Shown: positions 8,068 through 15,812 of the stretch, piece after piece | Position numbering within the stretch: position 1 is the stretch's first letter | Layout: each line of letters opens with the position of its first letter | DNA from: JAIVHC01 sp049975505 | GTDB lineage: Bacteria; Desulfobacterota; Desulfuromonadia; Desulfuromonadales; Desulfuromonadaceae | DNA length: 22,617 nucleotides | Assembly: GCA_049975505.1 (NCBI GenBank) | Contig: JBNGCY010000043.1 | Coordinates: 1-22,617, forward strand | Direction: 5' to 3' | Program-made: the position numbers and the translations under genes | Notes under the pieces: model-generated | Databases searched by the model: none | Told to the model about the DNA's origin: nothing | What the model saw: the letters and a program-made list of their open reading frames with translations, nothing else

Positions 8068-8170
8068 AGACTTATGGCACCCATTCCAAGGGACACTTTG
8101 CGCCGTCCATGGCCGTTCGACTGTCGCCGTCCATGGCGACAGACGCCCTTTCCATGGGTACCATAAGTCT
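8068..8170. repeat. 103-bp imperfect inverted repeat between prsK and prsR
   Basis: The outer arms are 8068-8084 and 8154-8170, starting AGACTTATGG and ending CCATAAGTCT, with 16 of 17 positions complementary. Inside lie further short complementary blocks (AAGGG at 8088-8092 against CCCTT at 8146-8150) and two direct copies of the 13-mer CGCCGTCCATGGC (8101-8113, 8125-8137), each carrying the palindrome CCATGG. The whole could fold into a long hairpin. It occupies half of the 210-bp gap between prsK and prsR, which would otherwise be one operon. No transposase is present; it looks like a small non-autonomous or extragenic repeat. A role as attenuator or mRNA stabiliser is possible. Confidence 0.7.
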
Positions 8171-8237
8171 CTGCCACCAATGGAAAGGGAATAGTTTTTT
8201 TCACGCATATAGTTATACTGGTGTTGCAAAAGACGAA

Positions 8238-10283
8238 TTATTCGGCCAGAGGTAGCCAAATGGTGAATCTTGCCCCCTGCCCCGCTTGACTTTCAACTTC
8301 AATGCGGCCTCCGTGGTGTTCAATTACCTGACGGCACTGGTATAATCCGATTCCCATCCCTTTTATTTTGGTACTTTCAAACGGTTTGAACAGCCGGGTG
8401 CGGATAAACTCCTCACTCATTCCACAGCCGTGATCCTCGACTCTGACCCAGGCCTGGGCGTTTCTACCCACCCTGACCTCTATCGGCTGATCTGCATCGG
8501 ACGCTTCCCGCGCATTGTGGAGCAGGTTCAGGATCACCTTTTCCACTTCGATTTCATCCGCCCTTACCTGTACCGCTTCCCCTTCGAGCCTGATCATGGG
8601 ATTGGCGGCCTGACGTACAGCCTGTTGCGCCCGGGCGAACAGATCGGTTTCCTGCAACTGCAGTTCCGGTCGGCGTTTGACATTCTGCAGGCGCGAGATG
8701 AGCCTGTTCATGTGCTCCACCGTATTATCCAGGGTCTCGAACATATCGTGGCGAAATTCAGGATCATCGATATACTCGTGCGCATTTTCCATCACCAGAG
8801 CCAGGCTGGAAACCTGGTTTTTCAGATCGTGGATGACAAAGGTGGAAACCCTGCCGATGGCCGTCATCTCTTTGGCCGCGACCAGATCAGCGTACAACTT
8901 ACGGCTGAGCAGAACCCCGATCGCCTGATGGGCCAGAATCTTCATCAGGTCAAAATCTTCATAGGTCAGCATTTCCTCCTCATAGACCCGGCGCCCCAGA
9001 GCGATAAACCCTTCAATGCCGTGATTGAAACACAGCGGAATAAGAAATCTGCACCCGTGTTCACGCAGAGCCTGCCACTCTTCATCCAGATCCACCTGCG
9101 GGTTTGTGATATCGGTCACCCAGCTGCAGTCATCCGCACGTTCACGGGGAAAATGTCCGGACAGATCCGGAATATGCATCTGCATTTCATGCCGGGCCTG
9201 ACATTTGAACATCCCCCCTTCATGGGCACGCAGAAACAGGGCAGCCCCCCGCACGGAAAACGTTTCCGCATAAAAAGCCAGAATCTGCGCTTCAAGCTCC
9301 TCTCTGCTCCTGGCCTGAGAGAGGCGCGAGGTGAATTGCAACCACTCGGTGCGATAATCGTATTTTTTCTGGTAAAAGTTCTTGTGCAGGGCAACCTGGA
9401 TGCGCCTCTTCACTTTTTCTGAAAGAAGCAAAATCACCAGCAGCAGCCCTGCAAGTACCGCCAGCGTGAGCAACAGAATGCGATTGTGTGCCAGGTTGAG
9501 ATATTGCATCCCGGTACCGAAAAGCCCAAGAACAATCAGGTAGCACCCCACCACCAGAATCACTACCGAACGATATGCCAGTTCGCGGGAAACCTGCAGG
9601 GCGACGACTCCGCCCCGATACAGACGGCTGTAGCCCATGAGCAGCACTCCCAGGGCCAGGCTTCCGGTGCGTACCGGGATCAGGTTCATATCCACCGAAC
9701 GGTACAGAAGCGCCTGGCTGTAGTAGAGCACCAGTACGGACAGGATCAGTCCGGTTCCGATCACTTCAAACTTCACTCTCCAGCGGTCGGGGCGTTCCAG
9801 CGCCATATAGGTACGCTCCAGATAACAGAGCGCCGCTACCAGAACAATCATTAAAGCGACATAGAACCAGTACCCCGCCGGACGCAGAAACAGCACGTTC
9901 TCGGAACCGAAATCGGGAGAATAGAGCATGCTTGACGGTGAAAGCAGCGCGGCAATTACAGGCAGACAGCATGCGCCCAGCAGAAAGATCCAGGCCGCCA
10001 GGGAAAGTCTGTTTTGCCCTCTGGCGCGAGCATAAGTCACACAAAAAAGGAACCAGCCTGCCGCCAGAGATCCTTCGGCAACAAGACATATCTGTTTCCC
10101 CGCCAGCAACCCTAAAGGATTGAGCAAAATCAGGAGGTCGCAGATTTCCACCGCTGCTGCTCCACATAAACCCACGCCAAGACCCAGGGTCGAAATGTGC
10201 CATTGGCGCCGGAACACAATCAGAGCCAGATACACCAGCACAAAGGCAACAACGCTGTATGTCAACACCGCCTGAGACATCAT
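8238..10283 (-). CDS. prsK: PEP-CTERM system sensor histidine kinase PrsK
   Basis: Membrane histidine kinase of 681 aa. The N-terminal third carries about eight hydrophobic segments (roughly residues 5-290). A GAF-like domain follows (about 325-460). The kinase core has an H-box with His485 in FVIHDLKN, an N-box (VILNLLHNAREASD), a G1 box (VEDHGCGM) and a G2 region (KGMGIGLYQCRQVIEHHGG), ending in IWLPLAE. This layout (multi-TM, GAF, kinase with HDLKN) matches the XrtA-associated kinase called PrsK, which phosphorylates PrsR. The gene lies 52 bp after epsI on the same strand and is probably co-transcribed with it. Starts: TTG (10286) or either of two ATGs (10283, 10280); the first ATG is used, and the ribosome site is weak. 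Signal sensed unknown. Confidence 0.94.
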   Translation of the reverse strand: MMSQAVLTYSVVAFVLVYLALIVFRRQWHISTLGLGVGLCGAAAVEICDLLILLNPLGLLAGKQICLVAEGSLAAGWFLFCVTYARARGQNRLSLAAWIFLLGACCLPVIAALLSPSSMLYSPDFGSENVLFLRPAGYWFYVALMIVLVAALCYLERTYMALERPDRWRVKFEVIGTGLILSVLVLYYSQALLYRSVDMNLIPVRTGSLALGVLLMGYSRLYRGGVVALQVSRELAYRSVVILVVGCYLIVLGLFGTGMQYLNLAHNRILLLTLAVLAGLLLVILLLSEKVKRRIQVALHKNFYQKKYDYRTEWLQFTSRLSQARSREELEAQILAFYAETFSVRGAALFLRAHEGGMFKCQARHEMQMHIPDLSGHFPRERADDCSWVTDITNPQVDLDEEWQALREHGCRFLIPLCFNHGIEGFIALGRRVYEEEMLTYEDFDLMKILAHQAIGVLLSRKLYADLVAAKEMTAIGRVSTFVIHDLKNQVSSLALVMENAHEYIDDPEFRHDMFETLDNTVEHMNRLISRLQNVKRRPELQLQETDLFARAQQAVRQAANPMIRLEGEAVQVRADEIEVEKVILNLLHNAREASDADQPIEVRVGRNAQAWVRVEDHGCGMSEEFIRTRLFKPFESTKIKGMGIGLYQCRQVIEHHGGRIEVESQAGQGARFTIWLPLAE

Positions 10284-10335
10284 CAATCTGCTTTCGGGAA
10301 TTAACAGCGGAACAAAAAGAATCCGCCCTCAGGCA

Positions 10336-10977
10336 CTATTGCGGCAATACCTCTTTGATGAACGGATAGACCCTGCGTACAAAGTCGCGCAATAACGCCA
10401 CAGGTTTATCATCTTCCTCACGGTAACGGGTTGAAATGCGAATAAAAGCCGAATCACGGCGCTCGTATAACATTGAATTGAATATTTCCGCCATCTTCAG
10501 GGAGTATTCATTGGTCAGAGTTCTGCCACGCACCTGATACCAATAGATAAACAGCTCCCTGTGATCGCCATTGCGATACACCGCCTCGACCACATTCAGA
10601 TCTTCCCCTTCTCCATCAAGGGTACGGACTTCTTCTGCTTCCAGCGTCCAGCCGCTCCCCGGCAGGCAGTGCCTGGGTGAATGGATGGGGCCGCTATCCG
10701 GGCCGCCGCCGTGGTAGCCTATGTACATGGCAATATCGCCTGCCCCGGGATCATTGTCCGTATGCCGATAGGCGCGATACACATAATCTGTAGGACGCAG
10801 TTGCGCCATAACTGCATCACTGAAATAAAAATCATCCGTCTGCACCCACTCTCCCACCTGCCCGGGGAGATCCTGGAGGGGGCGCGCTACCGGGACTTCA
10901 ATATCACGATGCATCCCCACAAAAATAGCGCTTGCAAGAAGTAGGACATAGATCAGATAAAAACGCCAACGCATCAT
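10336..10977 (-). CDS. epsI: Exosortase-associated protein EpsI
   Basis: 213-aa EpsI/DUF3485-type protein found fused to or beside exosortases, linked to exopolysaccharide production. It has one N-terminal membrane segment (about 5-21), then an extracytoplasmic domain. The family block is clear: GYHGGGPDSGPIHSPRHCLP (87-106), with Cys104 and the following GSGW, and later FIYWYQVRGR. The ATG at 10977 overlaps the exosortase stop by 4 bp (ATGA), so the two are translationally coupled. The open frame extends far upstream over xrtA, but that extension is antifamily and not part of the protein. Biochemical role is not settled; a protease-like or accessory function with the exosortase has been suggested. 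Confidence 0.92.
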   Translation of the reverse strand: MMRWRFYLIYVLLLASAIFVGMHRDIEVPVARPLQDLPGQVGEWVQTDDFYFSDAVMAQLRPTDYVYRAYRHTDNDPGAGDIAMYIGYHGGGPDSGPIHSPRHCLPGSGWTLEAEEVRTLDGEGEDLNVVEAVYRNGDHRELFIYWYQVRGRTLTNEYSLKMAEIFNSMLYERRDSAFIRISTRYREEDDKPVALLRDFVRRVYPFIKEVLPQ

Positions 10978-11834
10978 GAAGACCCCCAGCGCCGCAACAG
11001 CATCCCCAGTAAAAACAGCATGATCATGGCAGTGGCAAACACCACCAGGCCGGCAAATTCGTGAAAGAACCCTTCGGCTGCGGCTGCGCCGTAGTATTGC
11101 GCCAGCACCCCGGTAATAATCACGCGCAACATATTGGTAAAAATCGCAATAGGGACAGCTGAGAGCACAACCACAGTGCGCTTGATATTGGATGTCTGGG
11201 AGAAAAACGCATACGCCACTGCCAGAGCCAGCAACGACATGAGCGAACGCAACCCGCTGCATGCATCGGCCACTTCCAGAACCGTCTGGGGAAAATGGAT
11301 GATGTTGCCTTCGCGCCAGACTATAATCCCCATCATCTTAAGACTGATAACCGAGAACTTTGCTACCATCAGTTTGAGGGGGAAAGCCATGGCATTGTAG
11401 ACAATATAAGGCAGGGGAACCATGAACAGCAAAAACCCCGTCGGCAGCGCCAGAGCCCGCAAAACCCTCCATCCGCACCAGAACAGAATAATCCCCGCCA
11501 GGAGAAACACCAGCGATGAGCGCATGGAAAAATATTCGGTTCCGACATGCCCCATAAAAAGCAGGAGGAGACTGCACACCACCACGAACAGTCCTGCGGA
11601 GGATGGCCGGATTTCGATATTGCGGATTTCAGGCCAGGTCTGCCACACAAAATACGCGGAAATAAGCGGAACCAGAAATCCGTGAGAATAGTTCGGATCA
11701 TTGCTCCAGTCCGCAACCATGGGAGGGATGACGTTGCGATAGGTCAGCGCCAGACACACCAGCAGAGTCAGCATGTGCCAGCGATTGCGGCATACGAACT
11801 CTGAAAACGTAATCCTGCTTGTCGCAATACCCAT
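10974..11834 (-). CDS. xrtA: Exosortase A (XrtA-type transpeptidase)
   Basis: Polytopic inner-membrane protein (286 aa) that is thought to cut PEP-CTERM proteins near their C-terminal anchor and move them onto another acceptor. About eight hydrophobic segments are visible. The three catalytic residues are present with the usual spacing: Cys192 in ADACSGLRSL, Arg237 in TNMLRVIITG, and His258 in GFFHEFAG. The NYSHGFLVP motif (about 48-56) is also typical. The start is taken as ATG 11834, which shares one base with the wecB stop (TGATG) and has GGAG about 7 nt upstream; a GTG at 11840 would add two residues. It lies in an acyltransferase-wecB-xrtA-epsI operon. The A subtype is inferred from length and from the PrsK/PrsR/acyltransferase neighbours. 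Confidence 0.95.
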   Translation of the reverse strand: MGIATSRITFSEFVCRNRWHMLTLLVCLALTYRNVIPPMVADWSNDPNYSHGFLVPLISAYFVWQTWPEIRNIEIRPSSAGLFVVVCSLLLLFMGHVGTEYFSMRSSLVFLLAGIILFWCGWRVLRALALPTGFLLFMVPLPYIVYNAMAFPLKLMVAKFSVISLKMMGIIVWREGNIIHFPQTVLEVADACSGLRSLMSLLALAVAYAFFSQTSNIKRTVVVLSAVPIAIFTNMLRVIITGVLAQYYGAAAAEGFFHEFAGLVVFATAMIMLFLLGMLLRRWGSS

Positions 11835-12958
11835 CAGCACTCTCCAGCTTGAATGCGCAACAAAATCTCCACAATACGTTCAGCCGCATGGCCATCCCAT
11901 TTCTCCGGAATACGCCCTTTGGGTGGAGGTGATGTCAGCACATGGCGCGCCTGCTCAAGAATTTTGTCCCTGTCGTTACCCACCATGATGTTGGTGCCCT
12001 GCTCACAGGTAATGGGACGTTCAGTATTGGGACGCATAGTCAGACAGGGCACTCCGAGTACGGTTGTTTCCTCCTGCAGGCCGCCGCTGTCGGTGAGGAC
12101 GAGACGCGCACCCATGTTGAGATGGAGAAACTCCAGATAACCCAGAGGTTCGGTAATAATAATTCCACCTTTGGGGGGTGAGATATTGAAGAAACCGTCC
12201 AGACCAAAGTGTTCCACCATTTTTCTGGTACGGGGGTGAATGGGGAAAACCACCGAAATTTCATGCGATATCTCAGACACCGCTTCGAGAATACCTGATA
12301 ATATGTCCCGTTGGTCGACATTGCCGGGCCGGTGCAGGGTCAGGGTGGCATAACTCCCCTCTTCCAACCTCATTCGGGTGCGCAGATCGAGGGTTGCAGC
12401 CATATCCCGATGTTTCATCAGGGTGTCTATCATCACATTGCCGACAAAAAATATCCGCTGCGGGTCAATCCCCTCACGCTTAAGATTGCGTCCGGCTATG
12501 TCATCGGTGGTAAAGAGGTAATCGCACAGCACATCGGTACACAGGCGGTTGATCTCCTCCGGCATCGACATATCCCGCGAGCGTAACCCCGCTTCCACAT
12601 GCCCTACCCGAATCCCCAGTTTTTTGGCCGTGATGGTGCAGGCCATGGTGGAGTTAACATCTCCGACAACCATAACCAGATCCGGCTTTTCTTTCTGGCA
12701 TAATTGTTCAAATGCGAGCATGATTTTTGCGGTCTGTTCCGCGTGGGAACCACTGCCGACGCCGAGATCCACATCAGGACGCGGCATTCCCAGATCGACA
12801 AAAAATGAATGACTCATTTTTTCGTCATAGTGCTGCCCGGTATGGAGCAGCATATGCTCAATTCTCAGCGGATACCCGTTCATGGCCTCGATAATTGGGG
12901 CCATTTTCATAAAGTTAGGACGCGCTCCAACCACATTGAGCACTTTAAGACGCTTCAC
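11834..12958 (-). CDS. wecB: UDP-N-acetylglucosamine 2-epimerase (non-hydrolysing)
   Basis: Cytoplasmic enzyme that interconverts UDP-GlcNAc and UDP-ManNAc, feeding surface polysaccharides. 374 aa, the usual length. Motifs: GARPNFMKMAPI near the N-terminus, HTGQHYDEKMS, VGDVNSTMA, VEAGLRS, PEEINR, LHRPGNVD, and the nucleotide-binding LTDSGGLQEE. All are as in active members. The GTG at 12958 is chosen because GGAGG lies directly upstream and the protein then starts MKRLKVLNVVGARP; a longer frame to 12994 would run into the acyltransferase gene. It overlaps the acyltransferase by 14 bp and touches xrtA by one base, so it is part of the exosortase operon. No dehydrogenase (wecC) or ManNAc transferase is in view. 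Confidence 0.94.
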   Translation of the reverse strand: MKRLKVLNVVGARPNFMKMAPIIEAMNGYPLRIEHMLLHTGQHYDEKMSHSFFVDLGMPRPDVDLGVGSGSHAEQTAKIMLAFEQLCQKEKPDLVMVVGDVNSTMACTITAKKLGIRVGHVEAGLRSRDMSMPEEINRLCTDVLCDYLFTTDDIAGRNLKREGIDPQRIFFVGNVMIDTLMKHRDMAATLDLRTRMRLEEGSYATLTLHRPGNVDQRDILSGILEAVSEISHEISVVFPIHPRTRKMVEHFGLDGFFNISPPKGGIIITEPLGYLEFLHLNMGARLVLTDSGGLQEETTVLGVPCLTMRPNTERPITCEQGTNIMVGNDRDKILEQARHVLTSPPPKGRIPEKWDGHAAERIVEILLRIQAGEC

Positions 12959-13781
12959 ATCCCCTCCATTTCTTTTTGATCCTGCCTTTTGCATCGCATA
13001 TTTCAGGACTTTGATTTAAAGCCGATTCGACATCTTTACGGATTGTCCATATTAACGGACGCATAAAGATACTTGTTCCCTTCAAAACTTTGGCAACATC
13101 CATTACGTAAGGACGCCTTTTCCCGCGATGTTCGACAAATTCCCCCACCGGAGTCAGATTACCGCCAAGACGGCTGAAATGTGTGGCCAGCATGCGCTCG
13201 GTGACCAGATACAGGGTTTTAACTCCATAAAACGAAGCCAACTCAAGCATTCCGATATACAGACCGACGGGGATATACGGAAAACGGCGGCGGCCCTGCA
13301 TACTTCCATCATGATCCAAATTGAGGGATACAGGATTCCCACGCTCATTTTTTCTGCGCCTGAAATCAGCCACAATGGCAAGACGTGAAACTTCAGCGAC
13401 TTCACTCCTTGCCATTGCATCAAGGTCTGGATGGCCGGGGTACAGACTGTTTTTACATAAATCCTGTAATGGAAGTGAATGATTTAAATCAAGCGTATTT
13501 GGCAACACGATACGCACACAACCTATATAACGCTGAGAGTTAACCGCCATAAGGAGACAGTGGAGAGCATTTTCATCGTAGGCATCCATTTCAAGCCCGG
13601 TTTCACTCTCGGGTTCCCATCCAAGCTCTTCACAGTATACTTCATGTCTGATCCGTAGTGCTTCGTTGACCAATTGGGGAGTTGTTGCCGGAACAACCTT
13701 GAAATATTTTTTAAAATGCTTGTGTAAGTACAGCATTTCACGAGAATGTGATATTTTGGAATAGAACGCTGGAGCAGACAT
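12945..13781 (-). CDS. PEP-CTERM/exosortase-associated acyltransferase
   Basis: 278-aa GNAT-fold protein of the family that travels with XrtA loci and is distantly related to acyl-homoserine-lactone synthases. Visible features: RIRHEVYCEELGWEP (43-57), typical of the LuxI-like N-terminal half; a conserved core with EVAEVSRLAI followed by basic FRRR; then YIPVGLYIGMLELASFYGVK. A strong GGAG precedes the ATG by about 7 nt. It is the first gene of the exosortase operon on the minus strand; the upstream 13782-13970 is A/T rich and holds no clear GG-N10-GC promoter. The substrate is unknown, and a quorum-signal role is not supported because no luxR-type gene is near. It may modify a glycan or lipid linked to the exopolysaccharide; this is inference. 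Confidence 0.88.
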   Translation of the reverse strand: MSAPAFYSKISHSREMLYLHKHFKKYFKVVPATTPQLVNEALRIRHEVYCEELGWEPESETGLEMDAYDENALHCLLMAVNSQRYIGCVRIVLPNTLDLNHSLPLQDLCKNSLYPGHPDLDAMARSEVAEVSRLAIVADFRRRKNERGNPVSLNLDHDGSMQGRRRFPYIPVGLYIGMLELASFYGVKTLYLVTERMLATHFSRLGGNLTPVGEFVEHRGKRRPYVMDVAKVLKGTSIFMRPLIWTIRKDVESALNQSPEICDAKGRIKKKWRGCEAS

Positions 13782-13974
13782 AAAGCAACTCCCTGGACAG
13801 GTTTCCCCGTCAATATAGAGACATTACTGCAAAACATACACATTAATTTTCACACATAAATATCAATTTTTTCAAGCACATAAGTGATATGATTTTATCC
13901 TAGCATAACTACGATATTGCTCAACTTTAGAGATCTACAAATATCCATCAAGGAGTAAATATAATTTTGCCTAA

Positions 13975-14340
13975 CGGCTTAATAAGAAATATATTGAACT
14001 GTCCACCACTTGCGCCGATAAGATCGTGGTGCCTGAATTTGATCCGCACAGAATCACCCGGATAGAAGAGATACCGGTGCATGACAACAGTAACGAAATC
14101 AGGATGGGCAGAAGCAGACGCGGGCGTGGTATACTCAGAAAAGCAGACAATTATTCAGGAAAGGGAATATCCGCATCGGCGTATGCCGCAGGAAGGGCTG
14201 CCGGGTCAGATCGCTCCTGCCCATCAAGCGGCCGTTGCGGTGGCAGAAACTCCGGCGCATGCGTCAGGAGCACATCAGAAAAGCGATGCGGATACTTTCG
14301 GGCAGATGATTACACTATATATCACCCGCGCCCGTAGGCA
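13975..14340 (+). pseudogene. Possible frameshifted small-gene remnant
   Basis: In the 540-bp gap between the acyltransferase and manC, two plus-strand frames look protein-like in succession. The first, open from 13975, reads DKIVVPEFDPHRITRIEEIP (about 14017-14076). From about 14105 the plausible sequence moves to the frame beginning at 14066, reading VVYSEKQTIIQEREYPHRRM, then QMITLYITRAR up to the end of the convergent manC. No ATG with a ribosome site is found at the front. The family is not recognised. The shift around 14105-14120 would be a frameshift or a sequencing error; chance open frames in G/C-rich sequence are the main alternative. Upstream, 13782-13974 is A/T-rich with no gene. 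Confidence 0.3.
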
Positions 14341-15764
14341 TCATCAAAGCGGACAATATCATCCTCTTCAAGGTATTCGCCGCTCTGCACTTCGATGATT
14401 ATCAGGGGCACCTTGCCGGGATTTTCAAGGCGGTGTTTCTCACCACTGGGGATAAAGGTGGATTCGTTGGTCTTGAGGAGAATCTCCTTCTCTCCATTCA
14501 CTATCCTGGCAGTTCCCCTTACGACCACCCAGTGTTCACAGCGGTGGTAGTGCATCTGCAGCGACAATGATGCCTGGGGCTTAACCACAATCCTCTTGAT
14601 CTTGAAGCGATCTCCGCGTTCAATTTCGGTATAGGTTCCCCACGGGCGATGTACGGTGGCGTGGGTGCGATAGGCCGGGTGCTGCATCTCCTTCAGATGG
14701 CGCACCACCTGCTTGACCTCCTGGGCACAACTTTTATCCGCAACCAGAAGCGCATCACGGGTATCAACCACGATCAGATCCTGCACCCCGAGGGTGACCA
14801 CGAGGCGGTCTTCACTGCGGATATAGCAATTGGTGCACGAAAACGGGATAACCTCGCCTTCGACACAGTTTCCTGCGTCATCGCATTCCACATGTTCTCC
14901 GATAGCCGTCCAGGAACCCACATCGCTCCACCCGAGATCACACCCAACCACGGCAACATTTTCAGCTTTTTCCATCACGGCATAGTCAATGGAGATATCC
15001 GGCAGAGTTGCAAAGAGCGCTTCGGGTATTTGCAGAGGACCACCGATCCGGGTCATCTCCTCCCAGCACTTCAGCGCTCCCTGATACACCTCCGGCGCGT
15101 TCTGTTCGAGTGAACGCAGGAATGTCCCCGCACTGAAACAGAATATCCCCGCATTCCAGAGGTAATTTCCCGAATCCACATACTCGCGGGCGACGTCTGC
15201 ATCCGGTTTCTCGGTAAAGGTCTTTGCCCGGCGGCTACTCAACCCCGGAGGGCAGTCACTTCCCCCGCACGCTTCGCCGGTTTCAATATAGCCAAATCCG
15301 GTATCCGCGCGCTCCGGCTTGAGCCCGAAGGTGACCAGCATATCGTCGGCTGCAAGTTCGGTGGCCAGTTTAACTGCGTCAATAAAATCATCCGCTTTGT
15401 GAATAATGTGATCCGCCGGCAGAACCAGCAACTGGGCATCCTCGCCGAATTTCTCCGCCACACACAGAGCAGCCATGGCGATGGCGGGGGCGGTATTACG
15501 TGCGCACGGCTCCAGAATAAATTCCAGATTCGGCGCCTGGGCGATGGCACAATCGCGATACGCATCCAGAGCCTGAAAGTAGTAATCCCGGTTGGTTACA
15601 GTGAGAATCTCCCCCACATCTTCACACGCAGCGGCACGGCGGTATGTTTTCTGGATCAGGCTTTCGCCATCCGGCAGACGCATGAACGGCTTAGGGTAGG
15701 ATTCGCGCGAAACCGGCCACAGGCGTGCTCCGATTCCACCTGACAGAACTACGGGGATTAACAC
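14322..15764 (-). CDS. manC: Mannose-1-phosphate guanylyltransferase / mannose-6-phosphate isomerase
   Basis: Bifunctional type II enzyme (480 aa) that makes GDP-mannose from mannose-1-phosphate and GTP and can also interconvert fructose-6-P and mannose-6-P. The N-terminal nucleotidyltransferase has LSGGIGARLWPVSRESYPKP (7-26), VLPADHII, FTEKPD and NYLWNAGIF. The C-terminal cupin (about 365-475) has VHRPWGTYTEIERGDRFK, the metal-site stretch LQMHYHRCEHWVVV and FIPSGEKHRLENPG. GTG start with GGAGG 6 nt upstream. It lies 48 bp downstream of glmS on the same strand, so both probably form one unit supplying sugar-nucleotide precursors for surface polysaccharide. Length and motifs are complete. 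No phosphomannomutase is in the window. Confidence 0.96.
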   Translation of the reverse strand: MLIPVVLSGGIGARLWPVSRESYPKPFMRLPDGESLIQKTYRRAAACEDVGEILTVTNRDYYFQALDAYRDCAIAQAPNLEFILEPCARNTAPAIAMAALCVAEKFGEDAQLLVLPADHIIHKADDFIDAVKLATELAADDMLVTFGLKPERADTGFGYIETGEACGGSDCPPGLSSRRAKTFTEKPDADVAREYVDSGNYLWNAGIFCFSAGTFLRSLEQNAPEVYQGALKCWEEMTRIGGPLQIPEALFATLPDISIDYAVMEKAENVAVVGCDLGWSDVGSWTAIGEHVECDDAGNCVEGEVIPFSCTNCYIRSEDRLVVTLGVQDLIVVDTRDALLVADKSCAQEVKQVVRHLKEMQHPAYRTHATVHRPWGTYTEIERGDRFKIKRIVVKPQASLSLQMHYHRCEHWVVVRGTARIVNGEKEILLKTNESTFIPSGEKHRLENPGKVPLIIIEVQSGEYLEEDDIVRFDDAYGRG

Positions 15765-15812
15765 TCACAACCTCCTACCTTTTGAATTAAACCAGATTGA
15801 AACTGCACAGGA

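Noticed and set aside
8065..8259. 64-aa ORF with repeated Pro-Trp across the inverted repeat
   Set aside because: The repeated residues come from the CCATGG repeats of the element; no separate evidence for translation.
8430..9422. 330-aa open frame antisense to prsK
   Set aside because: The opposite strand encodes a histidine kinase with all boxes intact; this frame has no recognisable domain.
10978..11262. N-terminal extension of epsI into a 308-aa protein
   Set aside because: The extension lies wholly inside xrtA and has no family resemblance; the ATGA overlap at 10974-10977 gives a normal EpsI start and length.
12945..13781. Acyl-homoserine-lactone synthase (LuxI type)
   Set aside because: Similarity is to the wider fold only; the exosortase operon context and lack of luxR fit the exosortase-associated acyltransferase family.
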